Positions 8,720 through 16,946 of a stretch of DNA of 64,000 nt are shown here, one piece after another. The stretch is from Flaviflagellibacter sp963786225 (GTDB lineage Bacteria > Pseudomonadota > Alphaproteobacteria > Rhizobiales > Methylopilaceae), in contig CAWAYQ010000010.1 of NCBI GenBank assembly GCA_963786225.1, positions 62,001 through 126,000 on the forward strand. The letters are read 5' to 3'. The number at the start of each line of letters is the position of its first letter. The first letter of the stretch is position 1. Both the position numbers and the translations under genes were made by a program. The notes beneath the pieces were generated by a model, which was given only the letters and a program-made list of their open reading frames with translations, did no database searches and was not told the DNA's origin.

Positions 8720-9555
8720 TTGGACACTTCATGGAAAGCCTCAGGGACCGTATTGGCGTCGACCTTGGACAACGCAACAAGATCGAGGACGGCCTCGCCG
8801 CCGCCGTCAAGCATGGCATCCGCTATATGGATCTGAAGATCGATGTGGCGCCCAACGCCATGGAGACGCTGACGCCCCAGCGCATCAAGGGCATTCGCGA
8901 CACCTGCGAAAAGCACGACATTCATGTCGGTATCCACACGGCGTCGGCGGTCAACATGGCCGAGTACTCGCCCGACATCCGCGACGGCGCCGAGCGCTAC
9001 ATGATCAACCACATGGATGCGTGCAAGAAGCTCGGCGGCGAGTGGATGGTCATCCATGCCGGCTATCACTTCACGTCCGACGTCCAGCTCCGGATGGAAG
9101 CTGGCCTCGAGCGCATCAAGCGCATGGTCGACTACGCCGAGAAGATCGATCTCACGCTTCTGCTCGAAAACATGAACTGGGAGCCGGACGACGCGGAAGT
9201 CCATTACCTCGCGCACAATGTCGAGGAGACGAAGTACTATTTCGACCGTCTCGACTCGCCGCGTCTGCGCTGGGCGTTCACAGCGAACCACGCCCACATC
9301 GTCGAGGACGGCGTCGACGCCTTTCTCGAAGCCTTCGACATCAAGCGCTGCGACGAGGTTCGGCTGGCGGATTGCTGGCGCAACGGCAAGGAAGAACACC
9401 TTCTGCCGGGGCAGGGGGATTTCGACTTCCCGGGCCTGTTCCGCAAGCTCGACAAGCTCGGTTTCCAGGGTCACTACATGAACGCGTTCGGCACGCTCGA
9501 GGACATGATCGAAGGTCGCGAAATTCTTGCGCGGCTGGGGGAACCGGTGAACTGA
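8716..9555 (+). CDS. Sugar phosphate isomerase/epimerase family (TIM barrel) protein
   Basis: A 279-residue xylose-isomerase-like TIM barrel enzyme (AP endonuclease family 2 fold). Likely metal ligands sit in the usual strand-end positions: the Glu of LLLENMNWE, the His of VIHAGYH, the His of TANHAHIVEDG, and the Asp and His in LADCWRNGKEEHLLPGQGDF. Members isomerise, epimerise or dehydrate sugars and sugar acids. Overlap with TctA by ATGA ties it to the uptake operon, so it probably acts on the imported compound. ATG at 8731 (MESLRD) is an alternative start. A strong hairpin follows and closes the operon. The exact reaction is unknown. Confidence 0.85.
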   Translation: MIGHFMESLRDRIGVDLGQRNKIEDGLAAAVKHGIRYMDLKIDVAPNAMETLTPQRIKGIRDTCEKHDIHVGIHTASAVNMAEYSPDIRDGAERYMINHMDACKKLGGEWMVIHAGYHFTSDVQLRMEAGLERIKRMVDYAEKIDLTLLLENMNWEPDDAEVHYLAHNVEETKYYFDRLDSPRLRWAFTANHAHIVEDGVDAFLEAFDIKRCDEVRLADCWRNGKEEHLLPGQGDFDFPGLFRKLDKLGFQGHYMNAFGTLEDMIEGREILARLGEPVN

Positions 9556-9564
9556 AATATCCGC

Positions 9565-9601
9565 GCGGCGGACAGCTGTTTTCATTTCAGCCGTCCGCCG
9601 C
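9565..9601 (+). terminator. Hairpin terminator of TTT operon 1
   Basis: GCGGCGGAC (9565-9573) pairs perfectly with GTCCGCCGC (9593-9601), and an inner GCTG/CAGC stem extends it. ATTTTG follows six bases later. It lies ten bases after the isomerase stop codon. Confidence 0.75.
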
Positions 9602-9788
9602 ACCCATTTTGAGAAGTGCTGTTTGTCAATCTGTTCCGGCGGGGCACGCCACGTAACCTATTGACCAATATCTGAATCAGTCGAAAATGCGCATGGCTGG
9701 AGGAGCGGATCCGGTCGTCCCTAGTCGCTTCTGTATCGCGCGCGCAGCCCGGCCAATCCGGCCAAGTCCAGGACCCTCCCGCCGCCCC

Positions 9789-10874
9789 ATGTTGAAATCC
9801 CCGGTTTTTGTTTCAGCGTTCAACGCGCTGATCGCGCTTGCCGTCGGCCTGGCGGGCGGTGCGCTGTTCTATGTCCTGCATTCGCCTCTGCCCTGGACAT
9901 TGGGTTCGCTGTTTGCGAGCGCGGTGATGACCCTGCTCGGGGGAAAATGGTTTCTGCCGCCCATTGCATGGAACCTGGCGCGCCCGTTCGTGGGCGTGCT
10001 CGCAGGCAGCGCGTTCACGCTTCCCGTGGTCATGTCGATCATGGGCTGGGTCGATGTGATGGCCGTTCTGTTCTTCTTTTCCCTGATCGTGACGTTGCTT
10101 GGCTGGCTTTTCTTCACCAAGGTCTGCAAATACGACGATGTTACGGCCTTCTTTTCCTCAGCGCCGGGTGGCCTCGGAGAGCTGACCCTGCTTGGCGGGT
10201 CGCTGGGCGGCAGCGTGCGCACGCTCGTTCTCATTCACGCGGTGCGCATTATCATCGTCGTGTTTTCCGTGCCGTTTCTGGTGCAGTTCTTTCTGGCTCC
10301 CGGGGCGGACCTGTCGGGCGCGCCCAGCCACGCGGTCGCAGCTCCCTCGCTGCTCGACTGGGCCCTGATGGCGGGCTGCGCGGTTGTCGGGTTTTTCATC
10401 GGCCGCCCGTTCACCTCGCTCGGGGGCGTCATGGTCGTCCCCATGATCCTCAGCGCCGGCGTCCATATCGCAGGCCTGACCGCGGCCGCGCCGCCATACT
10501 GGATCGTCGCCCTGGGCCAGGTCGTAATCGGGTCGATTTCCGGTTCGCGCTTCAAGGGAACGACGTGGCGCGAACTCAGGACCACGGCCGTCTACGCTTT
10601 CGTATGGGCCGTCTTCCTGCTGATCGCGGCGGTTGCTGCGGCTTGGTTTTGCACGCTTTTCGCGGACGAACCCTTCCTTGCTCTGCTGTTGGCGTTCGCC
10701 CCGGGCGGCATCGTCGAGATCACGATCGTGGCCTATGCCATCGGCGTACACGTCGCATTTGTTGTGACCTGCCAGCTGATGCGCGTCATCCTCGTGCTCA
10801 TCGCGACGCCCAGCCTGTTCCGGCTGGTCCGCAAGCGGCTGCCCGCTCCGGACGACGACCCGAAGGTCCAATAG
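9789..10874 (+). CDS. AbrB-family membrane protein (putative transporter)
   Basis: A protein of 361 residues from ATG 9789 (MLKSPVF), with about 9-10 hydrophobic segments arranged as two similar halves. This is typical of the membrane AbrB/DUF family (PF05145), once annotated as ammonia monooxygenase. Characteristic stretches are FFSSAPGGLGELTLLGGSLG and the second-half counterpart LAFAPGGIVEITIVAYAIG. The family is unrelated to the Bacillus DNA-binding AbrB; its substrate is unproven. An upstream in-frame ATG at 9687 would add 34 residues without membrane character. The gene follows the terminator of TTT operon 1 and may be independent of it. Confidence 0.85.
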   Translation: MLKSPVFVSAFNALIALAVGLAGGALFYVLHSPLPWTLGSLFASAVMTLLGGKWFLPPIAWNLARPFVGVLAGSAFTLPVVMSIMGWVDVMAVLFFFSLIVTLLGWLFFTKVCKYDDVTAFFSSAPGGLGELTLLGGSLGGSVRTLVLIHAVRIIIVVFSVPFLVQFFLAPGADLSGAPSHAVAAPSLLDWALMAGCAVVGFFIGRPFTSLGGVMVVPMILSAGVHIAGLTAAAPPYWIVALGQVVIGSISGSRFKGTTWRELRTTAVYAFVWAVFLLIAAVAAAWFCTLFADEPFLALLLAFAPGGIVEITIVAYAIGVHVAFVVTCQLMRVILVLIATPSLFRLVRKRLPAPDDDPKVQ

Positions 10875-11012
10875 CGGAAAAGTATCGGCACCCTAACATC
10901 CGGCGAATTGCTCCCATTGGGCGATCTGAACCTGCTATCACAATCTTTACGTGTAGTGGTGAAGCTTGTTGGGGAGCGCAACGGCCTATCTATAAGGAAA
11001 GATGAATCTTTC

Positions 11013-13178
11013 ATGCACGAGCTCAGGGGGCGGATCACGGTCGACCGGTTGCTCGTCGATTTCATCGAGCGCGAAGTGCTGCCGGGAACGGACATCGGGG
11101 CACCCGCATTCTGGGCGGGGCTCGATGCACTGATCGCCGAGTTCGAGCCTCGCAATCGCGCACTGCTCGAGGAACGCGACCGGCTGCAGGCATTGATCGA
11201 CAACTGGCATTTCGACAATCGCGCAGGCGGTTTCGACATGGCGCGTTACGAAGCCTTTCTCGGATCGATCGGCTATTTCTTCGCGGAGCCGGACCCCTTC
11301 AAGGTCGATGTCGAGGGGATCGACCCCGAGATTTCGGCCGCACCCGGTCCGCAACTCGTCGTCCCGGTGACCAGCGCGCGATACGCCATCAACGCCGCCA
11401 ATGCGCGGTGGGGAAGCCTGTACGACGCGGTTTACGGAACCGACGCGATCGCGCCGAAGCTCGACGAGACCGCGGCGGATCGTCGGGACGAAGCGCGGGC
11501 GCGGCTGACGGTGGAGCGCGTGAAGGCGTTCCTGGACCGGTCGGTGCCGCTCGCCGCAGGGCGTCATGCCAATGTCGTGTCGTACCGCGTGACACCTAGC
11601 GGTCTCGAATGCGTTCTCGCCGGCGGCACGGTCACGCATCTTTCGAAGCCCAGGGCGTTTGCCGGCTATCGCGGGCAGGCGGCAAGCCCGTCCCATATTC
11701 TCCTGCGCAACCACGGACTGCACATCGACCTGGTCTTCGACCGGCAGAGCCCGGTCGGACGGCTGGATGCGGCGGGGATGTCGGATGTCGTTCTGGAATC
11801 GGCGCTGACGACGATCGTCGACTTCGAGGACAGCGTCGCGACGGTTGACGTGGAGGACAAGATCCCGGCCTACCGCAACTGGCTGGGCCTGATGAAAGGC
11901 ACGCTTTCCGCGACCCTGCGCAAGAACGGCCGGGAGGTGAAACGCGAGCTTGCGGAAGACCGCGATTTCCTCGACGCCGAAGGCAAAGCGTTCGTTCTCC
12001 GGGGGCGCAGCCTCCTGCTCGTTCGCAATGTCGGTCAGCATACGACGACCGAGATGGTCTCGACCTATGACGGGCATCTCGCCTCGGAAGCCCTGGTCGA
12101 TGCCATGGTTACGACCCTGATCGGCCTGCATGACCTTCGCGGCGCGCGGCGCGGCATGAACAGCCGCGCGGGTTCCATCTATGTCGTCAAACCGAAGATG
12201 CACAGTCCTGACGAGGTTCAGCTCGCCGTCGACCTGTTCGACCGGATCGAGCGCTTGTTCCGGCTCCCGGCGAACACCATCAAGATCGGGATCATGGACG
12301 AGGAGCGGCGGATGAGCGCCAACCTCCAGGCTGCGCTGTACGCGGCCCGCCACCGCGTGTTTTTCATCAATACCGGCTTTCTGGATCGCACCGGCGACGA
12401 GATACACTCCATCATGGAGGCCGGACCGGTCGTCCCGAAATCGGCCTTCAAGAGCCAGAAATGGCTCCGTGCATACGAGGACCGAAATGTCGTCACAGGC
12501 CTGCGGGCAGGGCTCGACCGCCGGGGGCAGATCGGGAAGGGGATGTGGACCGCAACGGACCGCATGGCGGACATGATCGCGCAGAAGGGCGCCCATCTGA
12601 CCGCCGGAGCGAGCACGTCATGGGTGCCTTCCCCGACAGCCGCGGTCCTGCACGCGATGCATTACCATGTGGCAGATGTTCGCGACCGGCAGTCGAAACT
12701 GCGCTCGGAGCTTTTGCCGCCCATGGCGGACCTGCTCTCGCTCGCGGTCGCCGAACCGGGAAGCCTCGACCGCGACGTCGTGATGCGGGATCTGGACAGC
12801 AATGTGCAAAGCCTTCTCGGTTACGTCGTGCGCTGGATCGATCAGGGAATCGGCTGCTCCAAGGTCCCCGATATCGACGGCGTGGATCGCATGGAGGACC
12901 GCGCAACCCTGCGCATTTCAAGCCAGCACATCGCCAACTGGCTGTTGCACGACGTGATCAGCATCAGTGACGTCGAGAACAGTTTGCGGCGCATGGCGGT
13001 TCTGGTCGACGCGCAGAACAGCGGCGATCCCAAATACGAGCCCATGGCTCCGAAGTTCGACGGCCCCGCATTCCGGACGGCGCAGGCCCTGATCTTCGAC
13101 GGCCGCGCGCAGCCCAACGGATATACCGAGTATCTCCTCAATGCGGGCCGGCTCGAGCGAAAAGCAGCGCGGCGATAA
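11013..13178 (+). CDS. glcB: Malate synthase G
   Basis: A 721-residue cytoplasmic enzyme condensing glyoxylate with acetyl-CoA to give malate, the assimilation step for glyoxylate. ATG 11013 gives the normal family length; the open frame continues upstream without support. Diagnostic segments are TTIVDFEDSVATVDVEDK, RGMNSRAGSIYVVKPKMH, IKIGIMDEERRMSANL, INTGFLDRTGDEIHSIME and GASTSWVPSPTAAVLHAMH. These carry the glyoxylate/Mg site (Glu and Asp of the MDEERR and DRTGDEIH loops) and the catalytic Asp region near residue 630. No isocitrate lyase lies nearby, so glyoxylate may come from glycolate or from a compound imported by a nearby TTT system. Confidence 0.96.
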   Translation: MHELRGRITVDRLLVDFIEREVLPGTDIGAPAFWAGLDALIAEFEPRNRALLEERDRLQALIDNWHFDNRAGGFDMARYEAFLGSIGYFFAEPDPFKVDVEGIDPEISAAPGPQLVVPVTSARYAINAANARWGSLYDAVYGTDAIAPKLDETAADRRDEARARLTVERVKAFLDRSVPLAAGRHANVVSYRVTPSGLECVLAGGTVTHLSKPRAFAGYRGQAASPSHILLRNHGLHIDLVFDRQSPVGRLDAAGMSDVVLESALTTIVDFEDSVATVDVEDKIPAYRNWLGLMKGTLSATLRKNGREVKRELAEDRDFLDAEGKAFVLRGRSLLLVRNVGQHTTTEMVSTYDGHLASEALVDAMVTTLIGLHDLRGARRGMNSRAGSIYVVKPKMHSPDEVQLAVDLFDRIERLFRLPANTIKIGIMDEERRMSANLQAALYAARHRVFFINTGFLDRTGDEIHSIMEAGPVVPKSAFKSQKWLRAYEDRNVVTGLRAGLDRRGQIGKGMWTATDRMADMIAQKGAHLTAGASTSWVPSPTAAVLHAMHYHVADVRDRQSKLRSELLPPMADLLSLAVAEPGSLDRDVVMRDLDSNVQSLLGYVVRWIDQGIGCSKVPDIDGVDRMEDRATLRISSQHIANWLLHDVISISDVENSLRRMAVLVDAQNSGDPKYEPMAPKFDGPAFRTAQALIFDGRAQPNGYTEYLLNAGRLERKAARR

Positions 13179-13242
13179 TCCGCTTCCATCTCCCTCTCTA
13201 AGACGCTGGCTAAGACGCTGGCCTACCAACCCTTCCGGCTCC

Positions 13243-13268
13243 GGAACCCGACCGCGCGCGACGGAGTT
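13243..13268 (+). promoter_or_regulatory. Possible EcfG-type promoter before the KaiC-like gene
   Basis: GGAAC (13243-13247), a 17-base spacer and AGTT (13265-13268), three of four bases of the CGTT -10 element, about 29 bases before the start at 13297. It would place the KaiC-kinase pair under general stress control. The match is imperfect and the region GC-rich, so chance is possible. Confidence 0.35.
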
Positions 13269-13296
13269 TAGGGAGGTTGGGGTCGGGGAGGGTTGG

Positions 13297-14796
13297 ATGC
13301 AGGAAAAGGTCGACGCAAGCACCACGCAGGCAAAAATCGGCATAGCGGGGATGGACAATATCCTTGCGGGCGGGCTCGAACGGGAGCGCGTCTATCTTCT
13401 TGAGGGAAGCCCGGGAACCGGAAAAACCACCACCGCACTCAGCTTCCTGCGCGAAGGCGCCCGGCTCGGCGAAAAGGTTCTCTACATCTCCCTGTCCGAG
13501 ACCGAGGAGGAATTGCGCGCCAGTTCGGCGTCGCACGGCTGGACGCTTGAAGGGATTGAGGTCTTTGAACTCGTTCCGCCCGAGAGCCTGCTCGACGAGC
13601 AGCAGCAGCAAAGCCTGCTCTATTCGTCGGATCTCGAACTCGGCGAAACCACGCGCATGATCTTCGAGGCCGTGGAAAAGCACAACGCGGTCCGCGTCGT
13701 GATCGACAGCCTGTCGGAAATCCGCCTCCTGGCGCAAAGCTCGCTGCGCTATCGCCGTCAGGTGTTGGCGCTCAAACACTATTTCGCCAAGCGGGGCGCA
13801 ACCGTCCTTCTTCTCGACGATATGACCAGCGAGGTTCTCGACAAGACGGTGCACAGCGTGGCCCACGGCGTCATCCGCCTGGAGGAGCTGGCCCCGGAAT
13901 ACGGCGCGGAACGCCGCCGCGCACGCATCATCAAATATCGCGGGCGCAGTTTTCGCGGCGGCTACCACGACTTCGTCATCAGGACCGGCGGCATCGAAGT
14001 GTTTCCGCGGCTCGTCGCGGCGGAGCATCGCACCAAATTCGACCGCACGCCGCGCTCCAGCGGCAATGCGGGTCTCGATGCGCTGCTCGGAGGCGGCATC
14101 GAGCGTGGATCGAGCGCGCTCATTCTCGGGCCGGCGGGTACGGGCAAATCACTGATGGCTATGTGCTTCGCCGCCGCCGCGGTGGCGCGCGGCGAGAAGG
14201 CAGCCCTGTTTATTTTCGACGAGGAACTGGGCCTGCTTTACGACCGAATGCGTCCGCTCGGTTTCGACCTGGAAGCCATGCAGGCGCGCGGCGACCTCGT
14301 CGTCTCGCAGGTCGACGCGGCCGAACTTTCGCCGGGCGAGTTCTCGGCGCGGGTGCGCGGCTGCGTGGACAAAAATGCCATCCAGACGATCATTATCGAC
14401 AGCCTGAACGGCTATCAGGCGGCGATGCCGGAAGAGCGCTTCCTGATCCTGCACATCCACGAACTCCTGCAATACCTCAACCGCCAGGGCGCCACGACCT
14501 TCCTCACCGTCGCCCAGCACGGGCTTGTCGGCGAGATGAAGGCGCCGGTCGATGTCACCTATCTCGCCGACACCGTCATTCTGCTGCGCTATTTCGAGGC
14601 GCTCGGCCGTGTGTGCCGCGCCGTCTCGGTCATCAAGAAGCGCGCGGGCATGCATGAAAAGACGATCCGCGAATTCGAGATCGGCGCGAATGGGCTGTCC
14701 CTGGGCGAGCCCCTCGAAGGTTTCCATGGCGTGCTGCACGGCGTGCCGAATTTCGTCGGACCGGGCAGCGGCTTGATGGGCGATGTATCGGCATGA
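13297..14796 (+). CDS. KaiC-like double RecA-domain ATPase
   Basis: A 499-residue protein with two KaiC/RadA-type ATPase domains. Domain 1 has the P-loop GSPGTGKTT at residues 37-45 and an acidic switch SETEEE. Domain 2 has GPAGTGKSL near residue 278 and FDEE. The start at 13297 follows a GGGGAGGG ribosome binding site. In cyanobacterial KaiC the second domain autophosphorylates on an adjacent Ser-Thr in DSHISTITDT. The aligned segment here is PVDVTYLADT, so that pair appears to be Thr-Tyr. It is translationally coupled (ATGA) to a hybrid histidine kinase, which suggests it modulates that kinase. No KaiA or KaiB is in the window, so a true clock is unlikely. Confidence 0.9.
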   Translation: MQEKVDASTTQAKIGIAGMDNILAGGLERERVYLLEGSPGTGKTTTALSFLREGARLGEKVLYISLSETEEELRASSASHGWTLEGIEVFELVPPESLLDEQQQQSLLYSSDLELGETTRMIFEAVEKHNAVRVVIDSLSEIRLLAQSSLRYRRQVLALKHYFAKRGATVLLLDDMTSEVLDKTVHSVAHGVIRLEELAPEYGAERRRARIIKYRGRSFRGGYHDFVIRTGGIEVFPRLVAAEHRTKFDRTPRSSGNAGLDALLGGGIERGSSALILGPAGTGKSLMAMCFAAAAVARGEKAALFIFDEELGLLYDRMRPLGFDLEAMQARGDLVVSQVDAAELSPGEFSARVRGCVDKNAIQTIIIDSLNGYQAAMPEERFLILHIHELLQYLNRQGATTFLTVAQHGLVGEMKAPVDVTYLADTVILLRYFEALGRVCRAVSVIKKRAGMHEKTIREFEIGANGLSLGEPLEGFHGVLHGVPNFVGPGSGLMGDVSA

Positions 14797-16517
14797 CGAA
14801 CGACCCGGCCGCATCCGAACGGGTTCTCATCCTGGCTCCGCTCGGCCGCGATGCTCAGATCGCCGCGACGATTCTCACCGAGGCTGCCATAGATGTACAT
14901 ATCTGCCGGGACATCGCGAGCTTTTGCGATGAACTGGCCAAGGGCGCAGCCATGGGCGTGGTGGTCGAGGAGGCCTTCCGCAACGCCGATCTCGCCGCGT
15001 TGTCGGACTGGATCGACCATCAGCCGCCCTGGTCGGATTTTCCCTTCGTCATCCTCGCGCCGAGGGGCGGGGGGCTGGAGCGCAATCCCGAAGCCAAGCG
15101 CCTGTCGCAGACTTTGGGCAATGTGAGCTTTCTCGAACGGCCGTTTCATCCGACGACCTTCGTCAGCGTGGTGCACACCGCTCTGCGCGGCCGCCTGCGG
15201 CAGTACGAGGCGCGGGAGCGCATCGAGGAGATTTCGCGGGGCGAGGCACTGCTGGAAGCGCGCGTCCAGGAGCGCACCGCCGAATTGGAATCCGCGAACC
15301 GCCAGCTCGCCTCGCAGATCGTCGAACGCGAAAAAGTGGAATCCGCGCTGCGCCAGTCTCAAAGGCTGGAAGCCGTCGGGCAGCTTACCTCCGGCGTTGC
15401 GCATGATTTCAACAATCTGCTGACGGTCGTGCTCGGCAATGTCCGGCAGATGCAGAAGACGACGAAGGACCCCGCTTTGGTGCGCCGCCTCACGATGATG
15501 GCGGAAGCGGGGGAGCGCGGCGCGAAACTGACGGCGCAGATGCTGGCGTTTTCACGCCGCCAGAAGCTGGAGCCGAAGCCCGTCGACCTGAACGACACCG
15601 TCGCCAGCTTGCGCGATCTGCTTCAAAGCACGATGGGCGGAAGCGTCCGCATCGAAACCATTCTGGCGCCGCGGCTCTGGCCGGCGATGATCGATCCGAC
15701 GCAGATCGAGCTCGTCATCCTGAACCTCGCCATCAACGCCCGCGACGCGATGACGGTCGGCGGGGCGCTGACCGTCGAAACCGCGAATGTCACGCTCGGA
15801 AAGCCGCGGCGGCCGGAAGAGCCGGCGGCCGGGGAATATGTGATGGTGTCGGTCGCCGACACCGGGTCGGGGATGAGCGACCAGGTTCTCGCCAAGGCGT
15901 TCGAGCCGTTCTTCACGACGAAGGAAGTGGGCAAGGGTTCGGGCCTCGGGCTCAGCCAGGTGTTCGGTCTCGCGAAACAGTCCGGCGGCGGCGTGCGCAT
16001 CGACACGCGGGTCGGCGAGGGCACGATCGTCAAAGTCTATCTGCCGCGTGCATCGGTGGTGACGGTGCCGCAGAAGACCCTGAAAAAAGCCGCCGGCCGG
16101 CCCTTTGCCGGCCATGCCACAATTCTCGTCGTCGACGACGACAGCGCTGTGCGCGAGATTACGTCGAACATTCTGTCCGATCTCGGCTATCGCATCATCG
16201 AAGCCGGCAGCGGCGGCGCGGCGCTCGAAGCGCTCGACAACAATGCCGGGATCGACGCCGTTCTGCTGGATTTCGCGATGCCCGGCATGAACGGCACGGA
16301 GGTGGCGCGGGAGATCAGGGTCCGCCGGCCGAACCTGCCGATCCTGTACGCCACGGGCTATGCCGATGCGGAGGCGCTGACCGCCGCCGGAGACGACGTC
16401 GTTATCCACAAGCCGTTCGTGGAGGAAGAGCTCGCGGTCAAGCTGGATCAGGCGATCCAGAGTCCGGGCCAAAGTCCGGGGCCGGCGGTGTCGAATGTCC
16501 TCAAGCTGAAGCGCTGA
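14793..16517 (+). CDS. Hybrid sensor histidine kinase with C-terminal receiver
   Basis: 574 residues. Residues 1-130 look like a degenerate receiver without a clear phospho-acceptor. A coiled coil (about 135-190, RVQERTAELESANRQLASQI) leads to a HisKA domain with phospho-acceptor His204 in GVAHDFNNLL. A complete HATPase domain follows (N box LNLAINARDAM, G1 VADTGSGMS, F/G2 FEPFFTTKEVGKGSGLGL). A canonical receiver ends the protein, with VVDDDSA, phospho-acceptor Asp493 (LLDFAMPGM), ATGYAD and HKPF. No membrane segment is seen, so it is cytoplasmic. It overlaps the KaiC-like gene by four bases. The output partner is not encoded here. Confidence 0.93.
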   Translation: MTNDPAASERVLILAPLGRDAQIAATILTEAAIDVHICRDIASFCDELAKGAAMGVVVEEAFRNADLAALSDWIDHQPPWSDFPFVILAPRGGGLERNPEAKRLSQTLGNVSFLERPFHPTTFVSVVHTALRGRLRQYEARERIEEISRGEALLEARVQERTAELESANRQLASQIVEREKVESALRQSQRLEAVGQLTSGVAHDFNNLLTVVLGNVRQMQKTTKDPALVRRLTMMAEAGERGAKLTAQMLAFSRRQKLEPKPVDLNDTVASLRDLLQSTMGGSVRIETILAPRLWPAMIDPTQIELVILNLAINARDAMTVGGALTVETANVTLGKPRRPEEPAAGEYVMVSVADTGSGMSDQVLAKAFEPFFTTKEVGKGSGLGLSQVFGLAKQSGGGVRIDTRVGEGTIVKVYLPRASVVTVPQKTLKKAAGRPFAGHATILVVDDDSAVREITSNILSDLGYRIIEAGSGGAALEALDNNAGIDAVLLDFAMPGMNGTEVAREIRVRRPNLPILYATGYADAEALTAAGDDVVIHKPFVEEELAVKLDQAIQSPGQSPGPAVSNVLKLKR

Positions 16518-16547
16518 AACGCCGAACGACGCAGACCGGAGCGATCC

Positions 16548-16873
16548 ATGGCGCACATATGCGCGGACAGCGGCGTGGTGGCCTCGATCAACGTCTTTAC
16601 GGTCGAGCCGAAAAACCAGCAACGGCTTGTCGATCTTCTGACGAAGGCCACCGACATGTCGGTCAGCAAGGCGGCCGGCTTCCTATCCGCGAGCCTGCGC
16701 CGCAGCGTGGACGGCACGAAGGTCGCCCTGTATGCGCAATGGGCAAGTGCGGAGACTATCGGGCGATGCGCGAGGACCCGACGCCACTGCCGTATCTTCA
16801 GGAAGCCTTGACGATCGCCACGTTCGAGCCCGCTCGATACGAGGTGGTGCGGACTTTTATGCCGCGCGGGTAG
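16548..16873 (+). pseudogene. Antibiotic biosynthesis monooxygenase-like protein, frameshifted
   Basis: A small ABM-fold (dimeric alpha-beta barrel) protein of about 108 residues broken by one missing base near 16752-16756. The first frame reads VASINVFTVEPKNQQRLVDL through LYAQWASAE. The family's continuation YRAMREDPTPLPYLQEALT and FEPARYEVVRTF is in the +1 shifted frame. Restoring one G (GAG-GAC instead of GAGAC) joins the two parts. Such proteins act as small-molecule oxygenases or stress-related haem or quinone binders. The preserved second half suggests a recent mutation or a sequencing deletion. Confidence 0.8.
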
Positions 16874-16946
16874 GGCGCGTCTCCCGGACAAGCTGGAAAA
16901 GTGCGCCCTCCGGGGGATGGAGGACGCACCGTTTGCGCACTTGCTC

